This document shows, piece by piece, positions 1-15,000 of a DNA stretch of 64,000 bases. A model generated the notes under the pieces. It saw only the letters and a list, made by a program, of their open reading frames with translations, was not told where the DNA came from and made no database searches. The stretch's first letter is position 1, and the number at the start of each line of letters is the position of its first letter. Source of the DNA: Spongilla lacustris (Eukaryota > Porifera > Demospongiae > Spongillida > Spongillidae). Where the stretch lies: the NCBI GenBank assembly GCA_949361645.1, contig OX442425.1, positions 2,348,171-2,412,170 on the forward strand. Direction: 5' to 3'. The position numbers were made by a program, and so were the translations under genes.

Positions 1-1300
1 CAAGATTGTAGCACTAAGACAATACGTGATGTTTATTTTTGACCGTTACTGTAATCGAGAGTTACGTTAGTAACTCTCATTTAGGATTTGACCCCGATTA
101 TGAATGTCATTAAAAAAGGGACCCGCTTCTGACGGGACTCCTATCAACTCCTATCAATCGGATCGCTTAGCTCTTTGTCATCGTCGTACAAGCAGTCAAA
201 AACGAGCAGTTTCGTGTTTGTTTGATGTCATAAAACCGCGTGGTTGTGGAGAACAAAACACTTGTTTAAACTCGTACCCAGTCCTACCGTATTTCTCGTT
301 GTTGTTCTTCTTGACAACGCATAACTCGAGATAAACCCAATAGGTACGTTCGAATTGGACTGAGTGCATGATACAATAAGTATTTGGGTTAGATGTACAT
401 CAGTTGACCCTTGTGTATCCACGCGACTGAGAGGTCACATGCATAATTTGTACACGTATACAATGGTCATGTAGATCTATACATACACGTTCGTGTGACA
501 AAAAACCTTTCTATTCTTTACATTGATGTATGGCTATACAAGACTCTACAACTTATTTTTAAAAAGTAGCAAATGTGTGTGTTACAAGTAGACGCTAGGG
601 CTATCCTATGTAAACTATACACACCCAGGTTTTTCTACATTTGTATCATAAATGGTGATTGTATCATAGCAAAAAACATATTTGAAACAGCAAGCAGATA
701 TGTATCAAAAATGTATGATACAAATACACTTATCTAGTACAATTATGTATACGCTTGCGGAGATGAATGTTTCAAAAATGTATTACATATTTGATATAAA
801 ATGAACTTTCCTGATGGTGTAGCAATAGAGGTCAGGATTCATTGTGTACTTGGGAAAACTGTGCCCTGTCATCAATAAAAAAAGGTCTGCCCAGGTCAAT
901 TAACAGTTTTAACATGGCTTCTGTTTATCAAGTACCCCATACATGATTTGTGAATTTCAGTCTGTACCTTTTAGCTTCTCCCTGTATGAACCAAAAAAAA
1001 CCATACTGAGGGAATATAAAGGTAGCTTCAAAAAGGCTATTGTAAGGAATAGCATACTGTTATATGGGCTAAATGATGCCTTTTGCAATCCCACCCATGG
1101 TTAGCACAAAAGGTCAGCTGTTTGTGAAGTTAGTGCAGGTGCATTGCTTAACAAGGCACTGAGCATGCATAGAAAAAAAAAGGTGAATTTCTACATGATA
1201 TTCATGCAATCAAAATTACAGAACCTTTCTTTTGTGATGCCTCTTACAACCAAATAGGGAAGCTTGGTACTCTAATGGTACATGTAGGTATGTGTAATGG
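1..1300. other. Noncoding sequence left of the minisatellite
   Basis: No gene recognised. The first 50 bases (CACTAAGAC...GTGATGTTTATTTTTGACCG) resemble 37750-37795, so a dispersed repeat begins here. The rest is A/T-rich and probably part of the gene A intron after A12. Confidence 0.4.
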
Positions 1301-1607
1301 CGGATGAGATACCTGCATACATGTACCCTTATGTACCCTACTCCTCCCCTTACCTACTACTACCTCTACCCCTCCCAATACCTACCCCTTCCCTTTCCTA
1401 TTACCATGGGTGCCCCCAGCATTTCTGGAAGGGTGGGGCCAGGATAGGGTAAGGGGGCATCATCTGACAGCCAAATATTACCATGGGGGTGTTGTCCGCT
1501 TTTGGCTGATTCAGTCGGGGGGGGGGGGGGGGGGTTCACATGTTGCTAGTAATATTGAATACTTTAATGTTTTATTAGAAGTGGGGGGCCCCCTGGGGAT
1601 GCCCACG

Positions 1608-1896
1608 ATGTACTACCCCTATTCCTCCCCTTACCTACTACTACCCCTATTCCTCCCCTTACCTACTACTACCCCTATTCCTCCCCTTACCTACTACTAC
1701 CCCTATTCCTCCCCTTACCTACTACTACCCCTATTCCTCCCCTTACCTACTACTACCCCTATTCCTCCCCTTACCTGCTACGTATATACCCCTACTCCTC
1801 CCCTTACCTACTACTCCTCTTCCCCTTACCTACCACTACCCCTACTCCTCCCCTTACCTACTACTACCCCTACTCCTCCCCTTACCTACTATTCCC
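1608..1896. repeat. 28-bp C/T-rich minisatellite
   Basis: About ten units of a 28-bp motif built on TACTACTACCCCTATTCC plus TCCCCTTACC. A few related, degenerate units lie at 1325-1400. The repeat rotates through all three frames, which explains the long open frame here; it is not a gene. Confidence 0.9.
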
Positions 1897-2484
1897 CTGG
1901 TGCATGGAATGAGGTGACCTCAATGGTCACGTATGTGATGATGACAAATTCACTAATACACTACTGCCAGAGTATGAAACATATCTACATGGATATACTG
2001 TTTATAAGTTGAGTTGACACAGATCACTTTAATTTACAGAACACTGTAATAAAGGAAGAGATGGTGGACACACCTTTTGCAGTCATATCACCAGAGCCGG
2101 AGAGAGTAAAAGTTTCACTGGTATTAGTATACCAATACAACATTGTTTATGTACTGAACAATATGTATCATCCATGGCTGAGTTATTTCTGGTTATGACA
2201 TGTAGATATACATGATTACTATGTTAATGACACACATGTATATACCAAGTTCAGATTGTAGCTAAGTAATCAGTGTTTCTCTATGGTATCATAACTGTAA
2301 CGTCGGAGGCTCTTATTTAATGGTCCTTTTTGCCATTTAAAATACAAAGTACATGTACTCTCTTTCCATTATTGGGGTATATACATGTAAGATTATGTGT
2401 GATGAAATGTCTGTTGCAAAGTGAATATATTTAGATGTAGCGTGACTGTTGAAAGCATCCAATTATGAATAAAAAGCAATGAAA

Positions 2485-2775
2485 CAAGTAAATAAAAACA
2501 TTCTCTATGAGAAAGTTGGTGGTATATAGGATTTGAAGGCAATAGTGGTGTAAAAAGCAGGGAAACAAGGGTTGAATGATAAGGAAAAACGAAATAGTCC
2601 TATATTTAGCACATGCATGAACAATGTATTGTCCTACAATGTGTGCCGGGCTAAATATAGGACTATTTCGTTTTTCCTTATCATTCAACCCTTGTTTCCC
2701 TGCTTTTTACACCACTATTGCCTTCAAATCCTATACACCACCAACTTTCTCATAGAGAATGTTTTTATTTACTTG
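2485..2775. repeat. Foldback hairpin element, 126-bp arms
   Basis: The arm 2485-2610 is the reverse complement of 2650-2775 with about one mismatch, around a 39-nt spacer. It sits within the gene A intron after exon A12. A related, more degenerate palindrome is at 28465-28700, and a fragment sharing the CATTCTC/GAGAAAGT end is at 12430-12460, so it is a repeat family. Confidence 0.88.
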
Positions 2776-2820
2776 TATGTATATAGTTTGTATCCAATAT
2801 GCATTTAGGTATAAGCTTAC

Positions 2821-3057
2821 CATCTTGGTTTTGAAATACAATCATTGCCTTTCCATTTCCACATAGTTTCACTGACTCAACTGCACCACCTCCAGACCGC
2901 TTTTGGTTCTCAAAGTAGTTTAACAGAAATTGTTCATCATAGTATTGGTCATCAATGTTAGACACAACGATACAGTTACTTGATTTCAGCTGGGTTGCAG
3001 TAATGGATTTACCCTTCTTCCACTGTTTCTGAATATTAGTGATAATGTTTTCCAGCT
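2821..3057 (-). CDS. Gene A exon A12: RRM back half plus glycine-rich RRM front half
   Basis: Phase 1-1, 237 nt. It matches gene B exon 10 in position and sequence: FLLNYFENQKRSGGGAVESV against [20 protein letters not shown]. The donor is GTAAGC. In gene B the next exon is the large KH-region exon; the equivalent here is not in the window. Confidence 0.82.
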
Positions 3058-6000
3058 CTGCATGAAAGTGGAATGTAACTCTAAGCATTTTGCATGTTAT
3101 ACTAATTACAATCCTACACTGCTCATACATATAGCTTGTTGGCCAATAATAGCTTATTAGATAAACTGTTTAGCTAGAAGCATAATATTTCTAACAGGTG
3201 GCTAGGAGTACAATGCAAACCTTTGTCAGAAATGCTTTTGTCAAAAATAACAGCAGCTTTTGAACCAATCATCTTCAGAGAAAGGCCTTTGCTAATTGTC
3301 ATACTGGCTGCTTTTTCAATGATCAATTTACAATCGTCATGACTAATATCTTGAGGCAATTCTAGGACGAGAAGTCTTGATGTAGACTCAGGAAGCTTTA
3401 CAGTTGATTCATGCAGTCTGGATGAGAACTCCTGAGGTTGCACAGGTGATTCGTTCTCACGTACATGTACATGTACTTCAGCCTTTAAGTTGGTATTTTT
3501 AATAATAATTTTATTGGCATTCTCAACAAAGCTGTTGAGTTCTGAAAAACAAAAACAAAAAATAACAAACATAACAAACATGAAAATAAGTTTTACATGC
3601 TGCAATGCAATTTAAAAAATAGACGCACATCTCAACAAATGAACACCTTCAGTTTAGTCTTTGATTTGAACTATGTTTCATGGATAAATTTAATCTGCTG
3701 GAAATGTACATGTATGAGAATATTATGGTTTTAATAACTTTGGCACTAAAACAAAAATAAATTTGATATCTGTAATGTTTGATTACCCCATTTAAATATA
3801 GCAGTGTGATGAGATTATTGTAGTTGGGATTAACCCAGCTCTACAATTCATATCACAAACCGAGGGGGGGGGCAAAAAACAAAGTGGAAGACACCATCCC
3901 CCAACTTTGAAGAGCTCATTGAGAGCATCACGAATATGCTATTATTATTTTCAGGGGGGTCTAGGAAAAAAAGTTATGAGGTATGAAAGTTAGAGGGGGG
4001 GAGGGGGGGTCTTGGCCAAAAAAAAAATTTCGAAAAAATTCATCACTTTTCTTAATTTTTTTTTTTTTTGCACTTTAGTTCGCACTACAGCAACATAATT
4101 ATGGAATCATATTGTTTGTAGTGTTCATGGGTGTCCAATTCGTGCAAAGATAGGGCTTAACTGCCTATCTAGCGTGGAAAGCATATTATCACGTGACTGA
4201 GACACGAATCGTGGGCGTTGCCTTCATATAAGCGATGACATCAATTCACTACCCAGTACTGTAGTGCAACAATCGAAGCGTCGCAAAGCAATGTAAAGAT
4301 AAAGACTATACTAACGCTAGTAAGCCACGGATACACCTGGTACTAAGTAACATGCATGAGCTCACTTCACTATTAGATCACGCCTCACGCGAGCAAGCTC
4401 CAACTGCTATTGTTTAAACGAGTACTTTACCGAGTCATGAACGATAATGCGTGCCGTTCTTCAAAATCTTGTTGGAGTACCGCAAACCTTAATTGATGGA
4501 CAGGGATGTAATATTCGGTAGGCCTACAGCCCGTACATTACGTCATGGCACGAGAGACTGAGTATCGCGATATTCTAAGGTACAAGTGAAACAGCGTCTC
4601 CAGCTTCAAGCGACGAAGTGACAACATCTACAACAGCATTCAGCAACGAAGCCTGCTTGCAATTTGTAATATTATCTTCATTGTAGGTGTGGTCAATTGT
4701 CAATTACGTAATGATTTAAGGGGCGTGCCCGAGAAATGGGCGTGTTCGAAGGCGGAGGGGGGGGGGGGGGGGTTGACCTGGCCCTTGATTTTAAGAATTT
4801 TTGGGATGGTGTCTATAACTTTTTTTTTTGCCCCTCGTCACAAACGGTAAAATTTGTCTTTACCCTAGTCATACAATATTTACATGTAATACATACAGTA
4901 AGGGTGTAATAGTTAGAAACAGTGTTACACAAAATTTTGTGGCCCAGATTGAGAATTAGTACAAGAACGTGTATGTACATGTATATGTTAAAGATACATA
5001 AAACTGGTGAGAATTTGTAGACAGTAATTGAGTGATATTGCTAAAAGCAAGAACATATCTAGATTTTATGCCTATGCTAACTCCAAACTTAATAGTAGTG
5101 TGGGTATACCACCTCTATTGAGTGATGATGGTACTTTGGCTATTGAAGATTGTGACAAATGTGAGCTTCTCAATAAATACTTTGTTTCTGTTTTTATTAA
5201 AGACAATGGCAAACACCAACATTTTCCTCTTCGTATACAAAGCACAAAATCTCTAAATATCATCAGTTTTACTTATGACAAAGTGTTGAGATCTCTTAGG
5301 AACCTACCAAACAAATGCTCTAAAACTCCTGATGGATTTCCTGCATTTTTTCTGAGTCTATTGCTCCTGCAATAGCATTCCTTCTAAGTTGTCTGTTTAC
5401 TATGTCTATGGAAAGCGGTATCTTACCTGCTGTTTGGAAAGTCCGATTATGTGTGTCCAATTTTAAAAAAGGGTGCTCGTCAACTTCCTAGTAGTAACTA
5501 TCGCCCTGTTTCTATGACCAGTATATGTTGCAAAGTGATGGAATCTATTATTTCTGAATCAATGGTTCATTTCCTCAGGGTTAATGGTCTGTTATCAAAA
5601 GATCAGCATGGTTTTCTACCCAAAAGGTCTACTTGTACCCAACTTTTGGTAACGCTAAATGAAATATCATTGCTATCCGATGCTAAGATGCAGGTTGATG
5701 TAGTTTATATAGATTTTGCTAAAGCATTTGATTCCGTCTCGCATCAAAAGCTTCTACTAAAGTTAGAATCTTACGGTTTCCATTCTCATCTGCTTGCTTG
5801 GATAAAGTCGTTTCTTAGTAATCGATATCAACGTGTCTACATAGGTTCAAAATTGTCGACTCCACTACCTGTCATTAGTGGCGTTCCTCAGGGTTCTGTC
5901 TTAGGTCCGCTTCTTTTTCTCTTATATATAAACGATCTACCGGATTGTTTGTCATCACCTGTTAAAGCTAAAATTTTCGCTGATGATACTAAAATTTATT

Positions 6001-9000
6001 TTCATCATTCTACTGGGGATACATCTCCCTTTGTAAGCTCATTATCTGCAATTTGTGATTGGGCATCTAATTGGCAGCTCAGCATTGCTTTGCAAAACTG
6101 CAATGTCATCTCCTTTGGAAAGCAAATATCTGATACATCATACTCATTATGTGGGGTAACCTTAGAGCAAGTATCTCATCTTCGTGATCTTGGTGTTTAT
6201 GTTTCATCAGATTTTAAACCTGGAATTCATTGCTCATCCATAGCGGCCAAAGCGTATTCTAGATGTTCTCTACTTCTAAAAGGCTTTCATACTAGTGATG
6301 TCAGCACTCTATTACGTGTATTTAAAACCTACGTCTGGCCACTTTTAGAATTCAACACTCAGTCCAGTCTGGAATCCTTGGCTGTTTAAAGATATTGAGC
6401 ATATAGAAGGAGTTCAGCGTTACTTTACACGAGAAATTTGTAAACGTGCAAGGCTTCCTCACATGGATTATGCATCCAGGTTAGCAAATCTTAATTTGTC
6501 ATCGTTAGAATATCGTTGTGTTTATTTTGACCTTACAATGTGTTACAAAATTGTGAATAAGCGTTTGGATATTGATGCAGCTGAGATGTTTATGGTCAGT
6601 TCAAACGTTCATTCCACTCGAGGAAATTCATACAGGCTCCAGTCGATCACCATACCTTGTCACGATTTTCGGCTATAATTTTTTACATCTAGGGTTGTTC
6701 CTATTTGGAATTCTTTGCCACAACATGTTGTATCTGCAAAGAATATCATCACCTTCATGTCTCACCTCCAAACTGTAGATCTATCTCCCTTTTGTAAACT
6801 GTATCCATTTAAATAGGAAGTATATAAGTGCATTTACTCATGCCATTACATGCCTCTTACAGTGCATTATCTGTACAATGCATTGAGAAATATTATTATC
6901 ATTATTATTATCAAAAATAGGAATCATTATTACATAACTACATTGATATATTTAGTAATTTCAGGCAATGACATGTAGATTTGCTAAATAATGTAGGTTT
7001 GTAAGATTATAAATGAACGAATGTATAATTCCTTGTTTCCTAACTTTGTATTCTTTACCAATTTTATTGGTATACATCTTGTTTTATCTAATCTGAGTGT
7101 GTCCGGGAGCATCATGTCTGCGATGGGGCCTGGGGCTAGCCATAACTGCTTCACAACTGCTTGATATGTCAGCCACAACTGCTTAATATGTCAGCCACAA
7201 GGTAATCAGGATCCCCCCCTTTTCAAAGCTAATAAAATCTGTTGTGGGCTATTATATGTACCAACAGAACTGAATTTGAAATTTGTATTCAGTAGAACTC
7301 TAAATCTGAAAGTCATAGTATGTTAAAAAATTTGGCAGTAAGTTTCTAACTTGTCTTCACTAGGTTTTTTTTTTACATAACTGCTAACATCATGCATGCT
7401 TCAGTCGTGACAAAGTGCAATAAACCTCTTATCTGAGTGAATCTTATATTTTCAGATCTGGAAGAAGCAGAAGATTTTTTTTTAAATGTTTGAGTGTGGG
7501 AACAAGTGAGCATTATCTCTGTTGTATCAGCAGTTGTACTACATTGTACATGCATGCATTCAAAGGCTCACGCTTACTAAAGTGCAATTATCTCTACAAT
7601 AATGTATAGTGGGATTGGGTGTTTTGCAAATCATATTCACAACACTTCACATCCTATATACATGTACTGAGTACTAACGTACTCCCTGATTGGTAATGGG
7701 AGTTGCATAAAACTTAAATTTTTAATTATCTCTTATTACCCATCAAGGAGTTATGTATGTACATGTATATGTACCCACTTTATTTAGCTGCACGTACATG
7801 TAACTTAAAGACTGTGAAATCATATTATTGTGCAAAATCCATGAGCTATCATTATGGTAGTGGTGATCACCACAACAATTAATGCATGTTCATGTATTAT
7901 CATAACACAATACTACACATAGATATCCATTTACTGCAATTTGGTACCAGTACAGAGGTGCACATGGCCAGTGACCTGTCATTATGTGAGGTTGTTATAG
8001 CTGTTAGTCAGACAAAATCTGATTGGACGTACGTAAAGTGCCGTCCGCCCACAAGTTCACACTCGCATACAAGTGTATTGCGAGTCGAGTACGAGTCACA
8101 TGTGAGTCGAGTACGAGTGCAATTAGCCCTCGATACGAGCGCTGTTGCGAGCGTCACTTAAATACCGATAGCTACAGATGATTATGTTAGTTTCAAGCTA
8201 TTAATATTAATTTTTTTGTTCTAGCTGTTTTGGTTTGAGATAAGGTGCGCGAGTCATTATTGCACTCGATCGATTCACGCACGAGTCGATCGCGAGTCAA
8301 GTGCGAGTCGAGCGCGTGCGAGTGTGAACTTGTGGATGGACGGCACTGTATATGTATAGTGTACAATTTATTGGCATAGTTACCATCCATTAAAAATTCT
8401 TGCTGCTTTGCACTCAAATAAATAAACTGTGCTATGCACCATCAGACATATTGATACCCTTATGCTAATAATAGTGCAGTTAGTGACCTTAATATTTATG
8501 AATACATGTATATGAAAATCCTAATGGTACATCTGTTAGTTGCAAGTGAACACAATTTTCATTGTTACCATAACCACATGTACAGTGTACATCACATACC
8601 AAAATAACTCATTACATGTAGGTAAATTCATGATCAGTCATTTGGAATGATGATCACAAATAAAATGAAGATTCACGAATTCATCTGATTGATAATCATG
8701 TTTTTATAGACAGTGGTGTTATTCACATATATCTACATTACCTTCAATCTCGCGTAGGATTAGCATCCTACGCGTAGGACGCAAGTTAAAATTAATTTTT
8801 AGCAAACTCATATGATCAAAGAATAAACCAAAATCTCATTGCACTGTAGAAATGGTTATTAATTCAGGAAATATTTTTACTTTCTTGCAATTCTTCAAAG
8901 ATTGTCAAATACAATCAATACTGCATTGCTAAAAGATGTATTTGCGGTAAATTGCAAAGCAATTTAAAGTACCAAAAAGTAATGTTGGGAAGACCAGAGC

Positions 9001-12000
9001 AACATTTTAAAAGAAGGGGGTAGTAGGTGAGGTCTTTTGCACTAAGCATATAAAAAGGTACATTGTAGATTTAGAAATTGCTAGCTACACAAGCTTATGA
9101 ACGATAGGTATTTGTCAGACGCATGTTGTGGGAATAGCCAAGTGAATGGACAAAATCTTGAAAATGTACAGTGCGTTTTCGGTAAAAATGACAAAATCAA
9201 TTAGAGTAAAAACACTGCCGTAGATTGTATAAAGTAGCCTACACATCATGCTTCAAAAAACATTTTTAAAAAGTGATACTTGTTGTACTTTTTTCTGTGA
9301 CAATTAAATTCTCTACATAATGCATTTTCAAGAACCGTATCTGTTTATTTGCATCATGTAACCAAGGGTGTGATTAAAAAAATAGACTGACAATTGGTAA
9401 ATTTCGTATGATAGACACATCAAACAACAGTAGAGAAATGGATGCCAAAAAACTGCATTTCTTTTTATAATGTATTGGTCCTACGCATAGGACTTGGACC
9501 TGGAGAATTAAGGATTACATTGAATAATTCCTTTACATGTAATAAAATGTGACTTCAGCTAACAACTAAATTACAGCACTGAACACTCCACACCTTCCCC
9601 CAGCTCCAAATAATACATGTACACACATGTACCTGCAGGAGATAGAAATTTCTTCAATGTTACTACTGCAGAAGTGTCAGTTCTTTGCTCCAGTAGAAAA
9701 TCATTACCATACTGTAGTTTTGTGCCTTTCTCAAGAACTAGTTGGAGATACTCAGCGTCAATAGAGGGAACGTTTGTTATCAGTACTTGTTGGGTTGATG
9801 GAGTTGGGTGTTTAGGCACAGAAGTAGAACCAGTGTCCCCCAATAACACATCTTTGGAGCCAGTATTTGATTTGACAAGTGACAAGTCAAAAGATGACAT
9901 TCTTCTATAGCCAGACGTTACTGTGGCACTTGCGGTTTTTACTGAATCCATTACAGGATGTGGATCTGTATTTGTGTAATTACAATGCAGTTCATACCAC
10001 TTCTACATACATGTACAAGTACATGCACATGCAATATTGAATTAACAAGCTAATGGTTAAATCCCTATTAACCTTTGTAATTACATGTACTTAGGTACAT
10101 GCACATACATGTACATGTACATGTACAACATGAAGTTCTAAATCAATATCTTTATGGCAATGCAGTAACCAATGAGTAGTGCAGCCGCTCTTGGGGGGGG
10201 GGGGGGGGGGGGGGTGAATGATATTTCTGCCCCATTCCCACCCCTGTTCTGATGCCCTGTTCTGATGCCTACATTGTTATATGTACAGTACCATTCAGAG
10301 CCATTAAGTAAAAGCATCAATTATAATCCCACACATAAATACTCACACATATAAATTGTGAGCATTATTCCTTTCCTTCATAGCAATAGTATGTATTTCT
10401 ATACTACAAATTGTTCCCAACCCAAAATGATACATAAACCCCAGCTACATGTAATGTGTACCAGATAAAATTAGCTGATGGGAATCCGCAATCTCAGGTA
10501 CTGGCTACACTGCTCATGCTCCATATCATGACGATGAAACTGATCGTACAAGATAACAATTAATTTTATCATAACACCTTTTTAATTCATATGAATCACT
10601 AAAATACGAACCTAAACAATATCATGCAAAGCATCTACAAACCTTGAGAAAAGGACTGAAAATAAGGGTATGCTTTAGTGAAATGTGATATACAGTGTAC
10701 TTGTGCTATAACAGTTCAGCACGTGATGCAGTTATACTTGTACATTCTAAATGTACATTTACTGTAATACATGTACATGTATAATCTATCTCTACATTTA
10801 CATGTACATAGCCATAGTGCCTGCCTTAGGGTTTGGTGTATTCCTCCCACACTATTAGCTGCATATGCAGAAGTAGTAGTAGTGATTTAGACATATACAT
10901 GTACATGTACATCTGTACATGTACATCTTGTACATGTACATCTGTACATGTATATCTGTAGATACATAGTCAAAAACTGAAAAATGGTTGAAAATGGCTC
11001 CACGATAAGATACATGTATCTGCTTAAATATGCATTTGCTACGAAATCATTGACCCCCTAATGCTGTGCTAAGTGTTCTGATTATCAAGGTGTCCTTTCA
11101 GGAGTTTTAAACTTTCGGAACTAAATTCTTTGGGGCCTACAATGTACAGATACACATGTAGTGCCAGCTTTCGATCAATCCTTTGTGTCCTTAATTTTTT
11201 CAGGAAGTTCACATTTACACATGTATGTACATATACTTTTCAAAAGTAGAAAAGGCCTTGCTATTGTAAGCGACTGCAACAGGGTTAGTGATGTGATTTA
11301 TTTGTTCAGTACTACATGTATAATCACACCGCAGCTTGTAAAAGTCCCAAGTGGTTTCATGAAACACACTATACATGTATGTACATTTACGTGTACATTT
11401 CACCTGGATAAAGCACTGCACATGTACACTGTAAAAATGTACATGTACATACCTTCATACAGGACTTTTAGATTGCTCTGAAGAAGTTTCTTTGATTCAA
11501 TCTTTGTGATGATTGATTTTAACTCTGGGGATAAAAATATCATTTAAGTACAGTGTACAAAGTACAATGTACATGTAGATGTACACTACACATGGCTGTC
11601 TGCTCTCATTGAACGCGTGGAAACTAAGCCCTAGTTATGTACATGTATACCATGAGCCATCAGTTTAGAAATATGTGGTAATACCGTAAATGATCTAATT
11701 GTTGACTTAGTTTCCAGCTGCTTACAACCGTGCACAGTGCATACAGCAACTTAGCTACAACTGTACATGTACAGCTGACGTACCGTTATCAGGAAGCATT
11801 CGTTGAAAGATGACCATGACTGAGGTACTATCTTGCTGTTCAAGTGAGAACTCATCAGTACCAATTACTTTTTCCAGTAGTAATTTAAGGTAGTCCATTT
11901 CAATCTCTGCGGGCAATTGAGTCACAAAGAATTTGCACTCTTTGAGCTTCTGTTCTGTAGATACATACTGTACCAGCAGAGGGCAACCAAAAAGTTTGTG

Positions 12001-15000
12001 GTCTCCCTTGGACACAACACAATCAGCAACTGTAGAAAAAAAAACACAGTGAATACTCTCCAAGGGTAAACAAACCAAAAAAAAAAAGGTTTCAGTTCAG
12101 GCTTACATGAACATGTACATGTACTGTACATGGGTCCTAATTGTAATTGGGAGGCATTCATTAATGAGGACTAATTTAATTAAAGCTTATAAGAAGGGGT
12201 ACCATTTTCTTTGACCGCTCATACATGTGTACATGTACGTACATGTATATGATAAACACATGTAAATTATATTTTATATAACCATACTAATAGGGGTGTT
12301 TCCTTAAGCCCGGGAAAAATGTTGCCTGCAACTCAGGATTCACTTGAGCTGCAGGCAACATATTGCCTACATTGTACATGTACCTTTCAAGCTGCCTACA
12401 TTACACAGTTCTCATATCAAGGTATAAATACATTCTCCCTGAGAAAGTCAGTGGTATGCAGGGGCGGATCCAGGATTTCTGGAAGGGGGTGTCTAATAAC
12501 TATATTTACAAGTGGGGGTGGGTACTGGAGGGGGCTTGCCCCCTCCCGTAACAGCTAGGGGGGTCAAGGGGAGCGCTTAAGCTCCCCCAGTGGGGCCTGT
12601 GGCGAAGCCCTAGCCGCTTTTTCACTTTTGCGTTCATTTAGCATGAAAACAAGCATATTTTTTAAAAGCGTATATCAATATTGATAACTATATAGTATAT
12701 GTTTTTGTTCCAGCTGTTTTGTTTTGAGTTAAGGCGCACGAGTCATTATTGCACTCGATCGAGTCATGCGCGAGACGAGCGCATGTTGAGTGCGAGTCGA
12801 GTGTGCGCGAGTGTGAACTTGTGGGTGGGTGGCACTGTAGTAATGTACACGTACCTTCAGGACTATCAAACTCGATAAATGCCACTCCATTGTGCTCGAT
12901 AACACACTTCTTGATGGACCCCTTTCTGCCTCCTGATTTTTCAGTTTCAAAATATACCTCAATTTCATCACTACCAAGATTTGTAGGCAGACCAGTGACT
13001 TTGACTGATGTAGAGACAACTGTGAAGGGAATATTTACAACATGGATGAGGTTACCATAGATAATACATGTAACTGACATCCAAATGTTCAAAGGTACCA
13101 GCCCTGACACTTTTATGACGTCCCCTCCCTGGACCCAATTACTACATCAGTACATGTTTCATTACTACATATGCATGAACATTTTTACCTTTCTTCAAAT
13201 TTGCACTGTCAGCATGAGGTATTGAATTGTCTTCTACATGTACTTGCTCAACTTTCAAATTTGCTCCTTTAAGTTTTTTGCTTTGTAGTTTTGTGACAAA
13301 ATCTTCAATTTCTGCCGATTGAACTTAACAGTTACAATAGCCTACACATACATGTATGTAAGGATATATACCTGCATCAGTGTACACTTTGTGAAAAATA
13401 AGAACAACCGAAGTGTTATCTGGCATCTCAAGTGAGAACTGATCAGTACCAAGTGTTTTCTCCAGTAGTGCTTTAAGGTAGTCCGTTTCAATCTCTGAAG
13501 GTAACTGGGTCATTAGCAATTTGCACTTGTTGACTTTCTGTTCTGTGGATACGTACTGTACCACCAAAGGATAACCATACAGTGAGTGGCCTCCCTTGGA
13601 TACCACACTAGCAGCAACTGTTAAGCACAAAACCAAAAATATTAACAAACAGTACCTAAATATCATACAAAAGGGGTTCAAAGCACAACACTACGTACTA
13701 TAATCCAGACGGGGGGGGGTGGGGGGGGGGTCTAAGATTAAATTCATAATGATGGGGGTACAGGAGGGGGCACACCCCCTCTAGAGATGGGGTAAAAGGA
13801 TTAATTAACAAAAGCTTGTGTGGATAACGAGAAAACTGTTCAACTACCGCATCTGGATTCAGCTCTACATGTCCAGGTATATATCTCTATGAATAAGCAA
13901 CAATGCCAAACTGTTTAATTTCTTGTTACCCATTGTGTTTCGAAGTGACGCCTTCATGAGTTTTATCATGCTGATTGATCTTTCACACTAACAACTAGTT
14001 ACTGGCAGAGTACTGATATGCCAAAGAGAACATAAATGTTGGAAAGTAATCCTTATGAACAAAACTAAGAGCATTTGTATGCTTATCTAGCTGTTTTCCT
14101 TTGACAGATTCACTATTCCATTCGCCATAAATCTGTTTTCCGAGATAAAAAATCAATTGCACTGACGGGCATACTTAGCGATCAATGACAATGTACAGGT
14201 GACATGTACAGATTTTGTTATCACACACAGTTACAATCTAATGTGGTTCATTTTCAACGTACAGACCAGTGAACATGTAGTTCCTTTGAGACAACAATAA
14301 TTCAATGCATTGCACGGGCATGTTAAATAGGTTGCATTGAACCGTATGTTAGAATGGGTGGTAGATTACTGTATGTAAATACATAGACAATTGTCATACA
14401 TGTAATACAATATAGGTTATTGTACGTCACATGTACAGTGTAGTAAAGTACATGTGTGCCTATTTCAGTGCTAAATATAAATTTTTACTTGCTTCTCGAA
14501 TCACAGACTCATCATTCATACCTTGAGAATCTATACAATATATACAGTATAGCTTATTGTACATGTACGTTGCAGTGTTAAGGTATGCCTAAATACAAAT
14601 TTGTACTTGCTACTTTAATCACAGACACATCAAGCATACATATCTTGAATCTAACTACGGTGTTACTTGTAACTACATGTACATGTAGTACATGTAGTGG
14701 GAATAATCATTAACTAGGTACATGTACCTTCAGGATTAAAAAATTCGATAAATGCCACTCCATTTTGCTCGATAACACACTTCTTGATGGACCCCTTTCT
14801 GCCTCCTGATTTTTCAGTTTCAAAATAGACCTCAATTTCATCACTACCAAGATTCGTAGGCAGACCAGTGACTTTGACTGAATGGGAGGAAAACCATCAT
14901 TTTAGAGCCAGTTATCACTTCATTATCACATGTGGTGGTGCTACAGTGCGAATGTACATGTATTGCTTGAAATAAAAAGTACACCACACATTTACCCTCC

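Noticed and set aside
1410..2012. Long open frame of 200 codons
   Set aside because: It is produced by the 28-bp minisatellite, whose period rotates through three frames without stops.
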